The notes under the pieces are model-generated. The model made no database searches. It was not told the DNA's origin and saw nothing but the letters and a program-made list of their open reading frames with translations. From Dinoroseobacter sp. (GTDB taxonomy: Bacteria > Pseudomonadota > Alphaproteobacteria > Rhodobacterales > Rhodobacteraceae), in NCBI GenBank assembly GCA_030066795.1, contig JASJAW010000019.1, positions 1 to 64,000 of the forward strand: a stretch of DNA of 64,000 nt. The letters run 5' to 3'. Shown piece after piece: positions 7,774 through 16,469 of the stretch. The position numbers were made by a program, and so were the translations under genes. Each line of letters begins with the position of its first letter. Within the stretch, counting starts at the first letter, position 1.

Positions 7774-8688
7774 ATGCGTGATCTGGCCCCGGACACCTTT
7801 CCCCAAGACGCAGGGCTTTTCGCCCAGAACGTGACCGTTACCTACAAGAACGGTCTGACGGCTTTGACCGATGCGAGCTTTGATGTCCCGCGCGGGTCCA
7901 TCACGGCGCTTGTGGGGGTCAACGGGGCCGGGAAATCCACGCTGTTCAAGGCGATTATGGGGTTTGTGCCCGTGGCGCGTGGCCAGATCGAAGTCATGGG
8001 CATGACCGTGCAACAGGCGCTGCGCAAGAACCTTGTCGCCTACGTGCCGCAGGCCGAGGAAGTCGACTGGGCCTTTCCGGTGCTGGTCGAAGACGTGGTG
8101 ATGATGGGGCGGTATGGGCATATGGGCCTGCTACGCCGTCCGAAGGCCGCTGACCACGCCGCTGTGGCCGACGCGCTGGAGCGGGTCGGTATGTCCGCCT
8201 ATCGGACGCGTCAGATAGGCGAGCTTTCGGGCGGCCAGCGCAAGCGCGTGTTCCTTGCCCGTGCGCTGGCGCAGGAAGGTCAGGTCATTCTGCTGGACGA
8301 GCCCTTCACCGGCGTTGATGTCCAGACCGAGGAAGCGATCATCGCGCTTCTGCGCGAGTTGCGGGAGGAGGGGCGCGTGATGCTCGTTTCCACCCACAAC
8401 CTCGGCTCTGTGCCGGAGTTCTGCGACCGCACGATCCTCGTGAAGGGCACGGTGCTGGGCTACGGGCCGACCGAAACGACCTTCACGCAGGACAATCTGG
8501 AACGTGCCTTCGGGGGTGTGCTGCGCCACTTCGTTCTGGAAGGCTCCGACTTGCACGATGACGACGACGCGCGGAAGGTCGTCATCTTCACCGACGATGA
8601 GCGTCCGCTCGTGACCTATGACGAGGTCACGCAGACCACGTCGCCCACGCCTGATCAGCAGGCCAAGAAACCCGGAGAGGACGGATGA
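7774..8688 (+). CDS. sitB: Manganese/iron ABC transporter ATPase SitB
   Basis: This ABC ATPase powers the SitC/SitD permease. Walker A is GVNGAGKST near residue 49, the signature is LSGGQRKR and Walker B is VILLDEP. The D-loop and H-loop (STHNLG) follow in normal order. The gene begins two bases after the sitA stop and overlaps sitC by ATGA. At 304 residues it is somewhat longer than most relatives. The extra C-terminal part, after VLRHFVLEGSDL, is acidic (HDDDDARKVV) and could be a regulatory or metal-sensing tail, which is inference only. Confidence 0.88.
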   Translation: MRDLAPDTFPQDAGLFAQNVTVTYKNGLTALTDASFDVPRGSITALVGVNGAGKSTLFKAIMGFVPVARGQIEVMGMTVQQALRKNLVAYVPQAEEVDWAFPVLVEDVVMMGRYGHMGLLRRPKAADHAAVADALERVGMSAYRTRQIGELSGGQRKRVFLARALAQEGQVILLDEPFTGVDVQTEEAIIALLRELREEGRVMLVSTHNLGSVPEFCDRTILVKGTVLGYGPTETTFTQDNLERAFGGVLRHFVLEGSDLHDDDDARKVVIFTDDERPLVTYDEVTQTTSPTPDQQAKKPGEDG

Positions 8689-9545
8689 GCGTCCTGCTGG
8701 AGCCCTTCACCTATGGCTATATGACCAACGCCATCTGGGTCAGTGCGCTTGTCGGGGCGGTCTGCGCGTTTCTGTCGGCGTATTTAATGCTGAAGGGCTG
8801 GTCGCTTATTGGTGACGCGTTGAGCCACGCGATCGTGCCGGGCGTGGCGGGCGCCTATATGCTCGGGCTGCCGTTTGCGCTTGGCGCGTTTCTGGCCGGC
8901 GGGCTCGCTGCGGGCACGATGCTGTTTCTGAACCAACGCTCTGGGCTTAAGGAAGACGCGATCATCGGATTGATTTTCACGGCGTTCTTCGGGCTGGGGC
9001 TTTTCATGGTTTCGGTCAGTCCGGTGCAGATTGATGTGCAGACAATCCTTCTCGGGAACATTCTGGCGATCAGCCCGACCGACACGCTGCAACTGGTGAT
9101 CATTGGTGTGGTGTCGATGGGGGTGCTGCTGGTCCTTTGGAAGGATCTGATGGTGGCGTTCTTCGACGAGAACCATGCACGGTCCATCGGGTTGCGGCCC
9201 GGTTTGCTGAAGTTCGTGTTCTTCGTTTTGCTGGCAGCCTGCACCGTGGCCGCGTTGCAGACGGTGGGGGCATTTCTGGTGATCGCGATGGTGGTGACGC
9301 CGGGCGCGACCGCCTATCTGCTGACCGACCGCTTTCCGCGTCTGCTGGCGATCTCCGTGGCGATCGGCGCAGGGACGGCGGCGGTGGGCGCGTATCTCAG
9401 CTATTTCCTCGATGGCGCGACGGGCGGGGTGATCATCACACTGCAGACGGCCTTGTTCCTGCTCGCGTTCTTTTTTGCGCCCAAGCATGGAAAACTGGCG
9501 GCGAACCGCCGGGCGGCTGAGGCGCTGCGGAAGGAGGTGGCGTAA
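8685..9545 (+). CDS. sitC: Manganese/iron ABC transporter permease SitC
   Basis: This is an ABC-3 family integral membrane protein of 286 residues with about eight or nine hydrophobic segments. The region MLKGWSLIGDALSHAIVPG is the hallmark N-terminal segment of metal ABC permeases of this family. It overlaps sitB at the start (ATGA) and sitD at the end (TAATG). It presumably pairs with SitD to form a heterodimeric channel in the inner membrane that receives Mn2+ or Fe2+ from SitA. Confidence 0.88.
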   Translation: MSVLLEPFTYGYMTNAIWVSALVGAVCAFLSAYLMLKGWSLIGDALSHAIVPGVAGAYMLGLPFALGAFLAGGLAAGTMLFLNQRSGLKEDAIIGLIFTAFFGLGLFMVSVSPVQIDVQTILLGNILAISPTDTLQLVIIGVVSMGVLLVLWKDLMVAFFDENHARSIGLRPGLLKFVFFVLLAACTVAALQTVGAFLVIAMVVTPGATAYLLTDRFPRLLAISVAIGAGTAAVGAYLSYFLDGATGGVIITLQTALFLLAFFFAPKHGKLAANRRAAEALRKEVA

Positions 9546-10411
9546 TGGATATGCTGCTTGCACCCTTCCTGTTTCCCTTCATGCAGAATGCGTTTCTGAT
9601 CTCGGTTCTGATTGGCATTCCTTGTGCGATCCTGAGCTGTTTCGTGGTGCTGAAGGGCTGGAGCCTGATGGGCGACGCTATCAGCCATGCGGTGTTGCCG
9701 GGGATCGTGCTGGCCTATGTCATGGGCATTCCGCTGGTGATTGGGGCATTTGCCGCGGGCATGTTCTGCGCGTTGGCGGTGGGCTATCTGGGCGCGAACA
9801 GCCGGGTGAAGCAGGACACCGTGATGGGTGTGGTGTTTTCGGGCATGTTTGGTGTGGGGCTTGTGATCTACACCAAGATCGAAACCTCGATCCATCTGGA
9901 TCATATCCTTCTGGGCAACATGCTGGGTGTGGGGACATCGGACCTCTGGACCGCTGGGATCATTGGCGGGATCGTGTGTCTGGTGATGGCCGTGAAATGG
10001 CGGGACTTTCTGCTGCACGCGTTTGACCCGGCGCAAGCGCACGCGATGGGGCTGCGGACAAGCTGGCTGCATTACGGGATGCTGGCGATGATCTCGCTGA
10101 CGGTGGTCGCAGTGCTGAAGGCCGTCGGGATCGTTCTGGCCATCGGTCTGTTGATCGCGCCGGGGGCGATAGCATTCCTGATCACCAAGCGGTTCGAACG
10201 GATGCTGGTCTGGGCTGTGGGGTTAACGGTGCTTGCGGGGATTGCCGGGGTCTATGCGAGCTTCTGGCTCGACAGCGCGCCCGCGCCAACGATGATCCTG
10301 ATCCTGACGGTTATGTTTGTTGTGGCGTTTGTGCGCCGTCTCTGGCTCAACCACCGGACCGAGCGGACTGAAGCCGCGTCGTCTCAGGCAGTGGAACTAC
10401 CGGCCCCTTGA
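9545..10411 (+). CDS. sitD: Manganese/iron ABC transporter permease SitD
   Basis: This second ABC-3 family permease has 288 residues and is clearly paralogous to SitC: VLKGWSLMGDAISHAVLPG matches the SitC motif. Two distinct permeases in one operon distinguish SitABCD from single-permease Znu systems. The start codon overlaps the sitC stop by one base. The 3' end overlaps the oppositely directed glk gene by 28 bases, so convergent transcripts meet there. No terminator hairpin is evident between them. Confidence 0.87.
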   Translation: MDMLLAPFLFPFMQNAFLISVLIGIPCAILSCFVVLKGWSLMGDAISHAVLPGIVLAYVMGIPLVIGAFAAGMFCALAVGYLGANSRVKQDTVMGVVFSGMFGVGLVIYTKIETSIHLDHILLGNMLGVGTSDLWTAGIIGGIVCLVMAVKWRDFLLHAFDPAQAHAMGLRTSWLHYGMLAMISLTVVAVLKAVGIVLAIGLLIAPGAIAFLITKRFERMLVWAVGLTVLAGIAGVYASFWLDSAPAPTMILILTVMFVVAFVRRLWLNHRTERTEAASSQAVELPAP

Positions 10412-11373
10412 TCTGAGCCCTGAGCGAGATAGGCCGCGCAGCCAGTCAGCGCGGCGAAGTCATCTTCCAGAAGCCACACCGGGAACTGTCGCATGAAATC
10501 GGCGAACCGGCCTTTGTTGGCGAATGCTTCGGCAAATCCGTGTGCGGTAAGGTAAGGGCCCATCGCCCGGGCCACGCCGCCGACAAAATAAACGCCACCG
10601 AAGGGCAGGTGAATCAGGGACAGATTGCCAGCCACCGTGCCCATCAGGCCGATGAACAGCTCTAACGTATCCAGGGCATGACGGTCGCCGTTTTTTGCAG
10701 CTTCCATGATTTGCGCCGCATGAGGTCGTTGGCTGCGGTCGGGATTTGAATCCAGGAAGGCATGAACCCGCTCCAACCCGCGCCCTGACAACACGTCTTC
10801 GATGGCAGGGAAACCGTGGGCGGTTTCGACGAAGCGGCACAGACGCAGTTCCCGTTCGGTGCGCACCGGCAGGTTTGCGTGGCCGGCTTCCGACGGCATG
10901 ACCATCAACCCGCTCGCGGTCGTGTGTACGGCGGCCGCGTTGAACCCGGTTCCGATCCCGATCATCAGCCGGGTTTCACCGGGGCGCGGTTCGGGGCGTG
11001 AAACGACGGAGGTCAGATCGCGCGCAGCCACGTTGTTCAAAGCGTAACCTTGGGCCACCAGATCGTTAAGCAGCGCCACATGATTGGCGCCCGTCGCCTC
11101 GCGCAGCAGTGCCTCGTCCATCCGCCAGTCGAGGTTGGTTAGTCCCCCCACGCCGTTGCGCGTCGGACCCGCGAGCGCCACACAAGCGCCGGTGACCTGA
11201 ATGGATTTTTCATCAAGATAAGTTCGTAACACCCTGTCAAGGCTTGGGTATTCGGCATTTCGATACTTCGTGACTGTTTCTTGTCGAACCGCGACGCCGT
11301 CGGCCAGCGCGACACGCGTATTTGTACCGCCGATATCGGCAACAAGAACGGGCGCTGTCTCAGGATGTGGCAT
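10384..11373 (-). CDS. glk: Glucokinase
   Basis: The product phosphorylates glucose with ATP to glucose 6-phosphate in the cytoplasm. It belongs to the Glk (E. coli-type) hexokinase family. The phosphate-binding motif VADIGGTNTRVAL lies at the N terminus, LLNDLVAQGYAL contains the conserved catalytic Asp region, and GIGTGFNAAAV is the second glycine-rich motif. The SEAGHANLP segment is a sugar-binding motif. GGAG lies five bases before the ATG. It is the last gene of aglR-bgl-glk, so it probably handles glucose released by the beta- and alpha-glucosidases. Its 329 residues are normal for the family. Confidence 0.9.
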   Translation of the reverse strand: MPHPETAPVLVADIGGTNTRVALADGVAVRQETVTKYRNAEYPSLDRVLRTYLDEKSIQVTGACVALAGPTRNGVGGLTNLDWRMDEALLREATGANHVALLNDLVAQGYALNNVAARDLTSVVSRPEPRPGETRLMIGIGTGFNAAAVHTTASGLMVMPSEAGHANLPVRTERELRLCRFVETAHGFPAIEDVLSGRGLERVHAFLDSNPDRSQRPHAAQIMEAAKNGDRHALDTLELFIGLMGTVAGNLSLIHLPFGGVYFVGGVARAMGPYLTAHGFAEAFANKGRFADFMRQFPVWLLEDDFAALTGCAAYLAQGSDQGAGSSTA

Positions 11374-11403
11374 GAAGGCTCCGAAGAATCGGGGGTGTTT
11401 GCG

Positions 11404-12717
11404 CTAACGGTGTAACGCCTTTGCAAGCGCGTCGAAAGAGGCTTTGGGGCGACGTTCCAGTGTTTCAAAGTCCACTTCCACCAGACCAAAGCGTTTTCCG
11501 TAGCCCAGTGCCCATTCGAAATTGTCCAGAAGCGACCACACGAAGTACCCCGCCAGGGGGACGCCGTCCGCCAGAGCGGCACAGGCTGCGTCCAGATGCT
11601 GAGCGAGATAGGCGATACGATCGGCGTCCTCAGTTCCGCTGCGAGACGCCATCCCGTTTTCGGTCACGTAGAGCGGTAAATTGCCGGTGAACTCGGACGC
11701 GACCCATGTCAGGAAATGGCGCAATCCGTCTGGATAAACCTCCCAGCCCATATCCGTTTTCGGCAGCGGACCGTCCACCTCCCGAAGAGCAGGCCACGGC
11801 CCGGGCGCGGCGGCGATCCGTTTGCAGGTGTAATAGTTGAGACCCAGCCAATCGAGCGGGGCGGAAATCACATCCATATCCGCCTCCCACCCCGCGGGCA
11901 GATGGGCGCCGAGGCCTTCCAGCGCTTCTTCGGGGTAGCTGCCTTTGGTCAGCCCCTGAAGGTAGAAGCGGTTATAGAAGGCCTCATACCGCTCCGCAGC
12001 GAGGCGGTCATTGAGCTTGTCCGTGGCCGGGTGGGCAAATTCCAAATTGCAGACCGCGCCAAGGTTCTGCTGTCCACGTGCACGCATCGCGGCGGTGGCC
12101 GTACCATGGGCCAGCAGGATGTGATGCATGGCGCGGGCGGTTGCACGGATATCGCGCAGGCCCGGTGCGTGGTCACCGGTGAAATGCCCCAGCCAACCGA
12201 CGCAGAATGGCTCGTTGATCGGCGCAACGGACCAGATGCGATCGCCGATCCTGTCGAGCAGAACTTCGGTGTAATCCGCAAACCACCCGGCAATGTCGCG
12301 GTTCCGCCAGCCACCAAGATCGGCAAGCGCCGATGGCAATTCCCAATGATAGAGTGTCAGCGCGGGCTTGATCCCGCGGGCCACGAGGCCGTCCACAAGA
12401 CGGTCGTAAAAATCCAGCCCGGTTTCGTTGGCTGCGCCGCGCCCTTCTGGCAGGACCCGCGCCCAGGAGGTCGAAAAGCGGTAAACGTCCACACCCAGTT
12501 GGCCCAACAGGTCCAGGTCTTCGTCCATCCGGTTCAAGTGGTCACATGCCACAGCACCGTCTTCTGCATTGACCACATTGCCAGGCGTGGCTGCGAAGTC
12601 GTCCCAGTGGGTGCGCCCGGCGCCGCCTTGTGCATGGCCTTCGATTTGATAGGCGGAGGTTGCGGCGCCGAAAAGGAAGCCGTCGGGGAAAGCGGCGCGC
12701 TGCGGAAGATCGGTCAT
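11404..12717 (-). CDS. Family 1 glycosidase (beta-glucosidase)
   Basis: This GH1 enzyme of 437 residues hydrolyses terminal beta-glucosides. It shows the N-terminal GAATSAYQIEG motif, the acid/base motif APINEPFCVGW and the nucleophile motif LYVTENGM, with the late WSLLDNFEWALGY segment that binds the sugar. There is no signal peptide, so it acts in the cytoplasm. The ATG at 12717 (MTDLPQRAAFPDGF) is preferred over the track start at 12768, which lies inside aglR. It starts seven bases after aglR and is followed by glk. Its place opposite an alpha-glucoside operon suggests that AglR controls both alpha- and beta-glucoside use. Confidence 0.9.
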   Translation of the reverse strand: MTDLPQRAAFPDGFLFGAATSAYQIEGHAQGGAGRTHWDDFAATPGNVVNAEDGAVACDHLNRMDEDLDLLGQLGVDVYRFSTSWARVLPEGRGAANETGLDFYDRLVDGLVARGIKPALTLYHWELPSALADLGGWRNRDIAGWFADYTEVLLDRIGDRIWSVAPINEPFCVGWLGHFTGDHAPGLRDIRATARAMHHILLAHGTATAAMRARGQQNLGAVCNLEFAHPATDKLNDRLAAERYEAFYNRFYLQGLTKGSYPEEALEGLGAHLPAGWEADMDVISAPLDWLGLNYYTCKRIAAAPGPWPALREVDGPLPKTDMGWEVYPDGLRHFLTWVASEFTGNLPLYVTENGMASRSGTEDADRIAYLAQHLDAACAALADGVPLAGYFVWSLLDNFEWALGYGKRFGLVEVDFETLERRPKASFDALAKALHR

Positions 12718-12724
12718 GGCAATA

Positions 12725-13762
12725 TCAGGTTCGAGCGAGTTCGGTGGCCGGGCCGGTCGACGCGCCAAGGGTCAGGTCGCATTCCCATAACTCCTGTACG
12801 GTATCGGCCATCGGGTCAGCGATCTGCCCCAGCAGCAATTCCGCGGTGCGCCGACCGGCTTCGCGGACCGAGGACCGCGTGGCCGTGAAAACCGGCTCGG
12901 TATCGCCATTCTTGAGGTAGCTGATCTCGTCATCATGGGTGACGACAGAGACTTCCCGGCCCATACGCAGCCCCTTGGCGGCAATCGCCCTTCGCGCCCC
13001 GATTGCCATTATGATCGACGAGACAAGAAATGCTGTGGGTGGCTCTGGCAAATCCAGCATCCGGCTGGCAGTTTCGAACCCAAATGACTCAGTCATTTCG
13101 CCCGCGGCAAGCCAGTCGGGCCGGATGTCTTGTCCGGCGGCCTCCATCGCGTTCACGAACCCTCGGCGCCTGCGCAGGGCAAAGTCCATTGTCTCGTCGC
13201 CATTGATGAGCGCGATATTGCGATGGCCGAGATCACACAGCAGTTTGGTCGCGCGTTCAAAAGCGCGGGTATTGTTGATGTCGAGCCAGCTGTAGCTTTT
13301 GTCCTCGATCGGTGCGCGGCCATGAAAAACGAAGGGCAACTCCAGCTCGCGCAACAAGTCGACCCGCGGGTCGTTGAGGCGAGGTGCGTGCACGATTACC
13401 CCATCCACCGCGCATCGTGCGGCAAGGTCGCGATACGCGTGCAGTTCGTTTTCACGGTGCACCGTAGACAGCATCATGTCGTATCCGGCCGCGGCATAGG
13501 TTTCGCCGGCGCCTGCAATGAAATCCCCGAAAATCGGGTTCACCATTTCCGTCGCGCCCGAGGTCGGGATTACATGGCCGATGGTCATCGAGCGCCCGGT
13601 TGCAAGCGATTTGGCCCGCGCCGAGGGAGAGTAATTGTATTCCTTTGCTGCGGCGAGAATCCGCATGCGGGTGGTCTCGGACACCTCTGGATACCCGTTA
13701 ATTGCCCGACTCACCGTGGTTGGGGAAAGCCCGAGTTTTTCCGAAAGCTGCTTAAGGTTCAT
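12725..13762 (-). CDS. aglR: LacI-family regulator of the alpha-glucoside locus
   Basis: The N terminus MNLKQLSEKLGLSPTTVSRAINGYPEVSETTR is a typical LacI helix-turn-helix with hinge helix (YSPSARAKSLATGRS), followed by a periplasmic-binding-type sensor domain to a total of 345 residues. It is divergent from aglE and upstream of bgl and glk, the arrangement known for AglR of rhizobia and Rhodobacterales. It probably represses the divergent operons in the absence of a glucoside inducer, through the CAAAGCGCTTTG palindrome between them. The inducer is not visible from sequence. Confidence 0.85.
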   Translation of the reverse strand: MNLKQLSEKLGLSPTTVSRAINGYPEVSETTRMRILAAAKEYNYSPSARAKSLATGRSMTIGHVIPTSGATEMVNPIFGDFIAGAGETYAAAGYDMMLSTVHRENELHAYRDLAARCAVDGVIVHAPRLNDPRVDLLRELELPFVFHGRAPIEDKSYSWLDINNTRAFERATKLLCDLGHRNIALINGDETMDFALRRRRGFVNAMEAAGQDIRPDWLAAGEMTESFGFETASRMLDLPEPPTAFLVSSIIMAIGARRAIAAKGLRMGREVSVVTHDDEISYLKNGDTEPVFTATRSSVREAGRRTAELLLGQIADPMADTVQELWECDLTLGASTGPATELART

Positions 13763-13941
13763 TGGATTCTAAAGCGGTTAGGAGCGCATTTAGGCACCTT
13801 AGGACGTCAGGGAGCGGTTCGTCAAAAGCATAAAATGCAGGCACGGGACGACTTTGGGGCCTCAAAGCCGCAAAAGAACTAGGCAGGCTTTGGTTTTGTA
13901 TGATTGACTTGTGAAGTGGCTTCGAGGAACCTACAGGCATC

Positions 13942-13953
13942 CAAAGCGCTTTG
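13942..13953. promoter_or_regulatory. Probable AglR operator
   Basis: CAAAGCGCTTTG is a perfect 12-base palindrome with the central CG typical of LacI-family operators. It lies in the 261-base region between aglR and aglE, about 70 bases before the aglE start. Its assignment to AglR rests on position and family preference. Confidence 0.72.
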
Positions 13954-14023
13954 AATCCAGCTGGGGCCTCTGAGCGCGTAGTGAAAGCCGGCGTGACTTC
14001 ATGCGCCGCGAGGGAGGATACAA

Positions 14024-15382
14024 ATGAAAAATTCGCTTCTGGCGGGGGCTGCGGCGCTCGCCCTGACTGCACCATTTGCGCAGGCCGGGGGGCATTTGCC
14101 CTTTGCCGAGGGGGAGGGCGCGTTTGATTGGGACAGCTACAAGGCCTATGGCGACGCCACCGACCTTGCGGGTCAGGATCTGGCGATCTTTGGCCCGTGG
14201 CTGGCGGGAGAGGCCGACGCGTTCAGCGCGCTTGTGAACTATTTCAACGAGGCCACGGGCGCGAACGCCACCTACGTCGGCTCTGACAGTCTGGAGCAAC
14301 AGATCGTTATCGACGCCGAAGCGGGCTCCGCGCCTGACCTGACCGTGTTTCCGCAGCCCGGACTGGCGGCGACGATGGCCAATCGTGGGTTCCTGACGCC
14401 GCTGCCGGATGGCATGGGTGACTGGATTGGCGAAAACTATGCCGCAGGGCAGTCCTGGATTGATCTGGGCACCTACGCGGACGGATCCGGCGCCGATCAG
14501 CTCTATGGTTTCTTCTTCAACGTGAACGTTAAGTCACTGGTCTGGTACATTCCGGAGAATTTCGAGGATTTCGAGTATGAAATTCCGGAAACTATGGAAG
14601 AGTTCAAGGCGCTTATGGACCAGATGGTTGCCGACGGGCAGACGCCGCTTTGCGTGGGTCTCGGATCCGGTGGCGCCACTGGCTGGCCCGCGACAGACTG
14701 GGTCGAGGATCTGATGCTGCGCACACAGCCGCCCGAGGTCTATGACGACTGGGTCAGCAACGACATGCCCTTTGACGATCCGCGCGTCGTTGCCACGATC
14801 GAGGAGTATGGCAGCTTCACCCGGAACGATGCCTATGTCGTGGGGGCGGCCAACGACACTGCGGCCATCGACTTCCGCGACAGTCCGAAGGGGCTGTTCG
14901 ATGCGCCACCGGCTTGCATGATGCACCGTCAGGCCAGCTTCATACCGGCCTATTTCCCGGAAGGAACGGAGCTTGGAGAAGATGCCGACTTCTTCTATTT
15001 CCCGGCCTTTTCCGAAAAGGATCTGGGGCGCCCGGTGCTGGGCGCGGGGACGCTTTTTGCGATCACGAATGACAACCCGGCCGCCGGGGCGTTTCTGGAA
15101 TTCCTGAAAACGCCTTTCGCGCATGAAGTGATGATGGCGCAGGGGGGGTTCCTGACCCCGCATAAGACGGCTGATCTTGAAACTTACGCCTCGGACACCG
15201 CGCGCAAGCAGGGCGAGATCTTGCTGAATGCCACGACGTTCCGGTTCGACGGGTCTGACCTGATGCCGGGCGGCGTCGGGGCTGGCACGTTCTGGACGGG
15301 CATGGTGGATTACTCGTCCGGTGCGAAAACGGCTGCCGAGGTGGCAGCGGAAATTCAATCCTCCTGGGATGCGCTGAAATAA
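14024..15382 (+). CDS. aglE: Alpha-glucoside ABC transporter binding protein
   Basis: The product is a periplasmic sugar-binding protein of 452 residues (extracellular solute-binding family 1) with a signal peptide ending around FAQAGG. The sequence has the typical late region in which a flexible loop precedes QGGFLTPHK. GGGAGG stands before the ATG. It is the first gene of aglEFGAK and delivers maltose, trehalose, sucrose or similar alpha-glucosides to AglF/AglG. The exact sugar cannot be read from sequence. Gene order and family agree with the rhizobial agl system. Confidence 0.88.
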   Translation: MKNSLLAGAAALALTAPFAQAGGHLPFAEGEGAFDWDSYKAYGDATDLAGQDLAIFGPWLAGEADAFSALVNYFNEATGANATYVGSDSLEQQIVIDAEAGSAPDLTVFPQPGLAATMANRGFLTPLPDGMGDWIGENYAAGQSWIDLGTYADGSGADQLYGFFFNVNVKSLVWYIPENFEDFEYEIPETMEEFKALMDQMVADGQTPLCVGLGSGGATGWPATDWVEDLMLRTQPPEVYDDWVSNDMPFDDPRVVATIEEYGSFTRNDAYVVGAANDTAAIDFRDSPKGLFDAPPACMMHRQASFIPAYFPEGTELGEDADFFYFPAFSEKDLGRPVLGAGTLFAITNDNPAAGAFLEFLKTPFAHEVMMAQGGFLTPHKTADLETYASDTARKQGEILLNATTFRFDGSDLMPGGVGAGTFWTGMVDYSSGAKTAAEVAAEIQSSWDALK

Positions 15383-15452
15383 GCGCGCCTATGCGCCGCC
15401 CGGGCGGATCCGGGCGGCGCACACCCCAGTCCAACACGCGGGGAGAGGGACA

Positions 15453-16457
15453 ATGCATCCGGCCATTCAGGGCATCCTAACCATCGTGATCGGCGTCGGC
15501 GCCTGCGTGGGGTATTTCTACTTCGCGAACCAGTTTCTGGACAAAGTGCTGTTCCCGGCCAAAGGGCCCAATGCAGGGCGCAACATCAATCGCGCGAACC
15601 AGATCCGGCCCTGGATTTTCCTGTTTCCGGCACTGTTCGTGTTGTTCCTCTATCTCGGCTATCCGGTGGTCGAAACGCTTCGCCTTTCCCTGACGGAACG
15701 TGTCCCGGGCGGCGGGTACGACTTTGTTGGGTTTGAGAACTACGCGCAGATGGCCTCGGAGCCCAAATTTTGGGAAGCCATGCGCAACAACATGTTTTGG
15801 CTGATCGTGGTGCCTGCGATGTCCACGGCCTTCGGGTTGCTGGCGGCGCAACTGACCGACCGTATCAAATGGGGCAATGTCGCGAAGTCGATCATCTTTA
15901 TGCCCATGGCGATCAGCTTCGTCGGCGCATCTGTGATCTGGAAACTGGTCTATGACGGGCGCCCCATTGAGCAGGAGCAGATCGGCATCCTGAACGCGAT
16001 CATCGTGGCCTTGGGCGGGGACCCGGTCACGTTCCTGACGATCCCGTTCTGGAACAACTTCTTCCTGATGATCGTGCTGGTCTGGGTGCAAACGGGGTTT
16101 GCCATGGTCATCCTGTCCGCCGCGCTGCGTGGCATTCCGGAGGAAACCGTGGAAGCGGCGATTATCGATGGCGCGTCTCCGTGGCAGATCTTCTTCAAGA
16201 TCAAGGTGCCGCAGATCATGCCAACGGTGGTGGTGGTCTGGACGACGATCACCCTCGTTGTGCTGAAAGTTTTCGACATCGTCTTCGCCATGACCAACGG
16301 GCAGTGGGAGACGCAGGTGCTGGCCAATTACATGTTCGACAAGCTGTTCCGCGCGAACGACTGGGGTGTCGGTTCGGCCTCGGCGATGGTCATCATGCTC
16401 CTCGTCACGCCCATCCTGATCTGGAACATCCGCTCCGCGCGGAAAGAAATGCGCTGA
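15453..16457 (+). CDS. aglF: Alpha-glucoside ABC transporter permease AglF
   Basis: This is a MalF-type binding-protein-dependent permease of 334 residues. It has an N-terminal hydrophobic segment, a second one after NRANQIRPWIFLFPALFVLF, and the EAA-loop motif (EETVEAAIIDGASPWQIFFKI) that contacts the ATPase. GGGGAGAGG precedes the start. It is expected to form a heterodimer with AglG in the inner membrane and to use AglK as ATPase. The gap to aglE is 70 bases and the GC-rich bases there could fold, perhaps to lower downstream expression relative to the binding protein. Confidence 0.88.
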   Translation: MHPAIQGILTIVIGVGACVGYFYFANQFLDKVLFPAKGPNAGRNINRANQIRPWIFLFPALFVLFLYLGYPVVETLRLSLTERVPGGGYDFVGFENYAQMASEPKFWEAMRNNMFWLIVVPAMSTAFGLLAAQLTDRIKWGNVAKSIIFMPMAISFVGASVIWKLVYDGRPIEQEQIGILNAIIVALGGDPVTFLTIPFWNNFFLMIVLVWVQTGFAMVILSAALRGIPEETVEAAIIDGASPWQIFFKIKVPQIMPTVVVVWTTITLVVLKVFDIVFAMTNGQWETQVLANYMFDKLFRANDWGVGSASAMVIMLLVTPILIWNIRSARKEMR

Positions 16458-16469
16458 GGAGGAAGAGAC

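Noticed and set aside
6878-10411. ZnuABC zinc transporter
   Set aside because: Two permease genes and a glutamate instead of histidine at the third metal position of the binding protein point to SitABCD (Mn/Fe).
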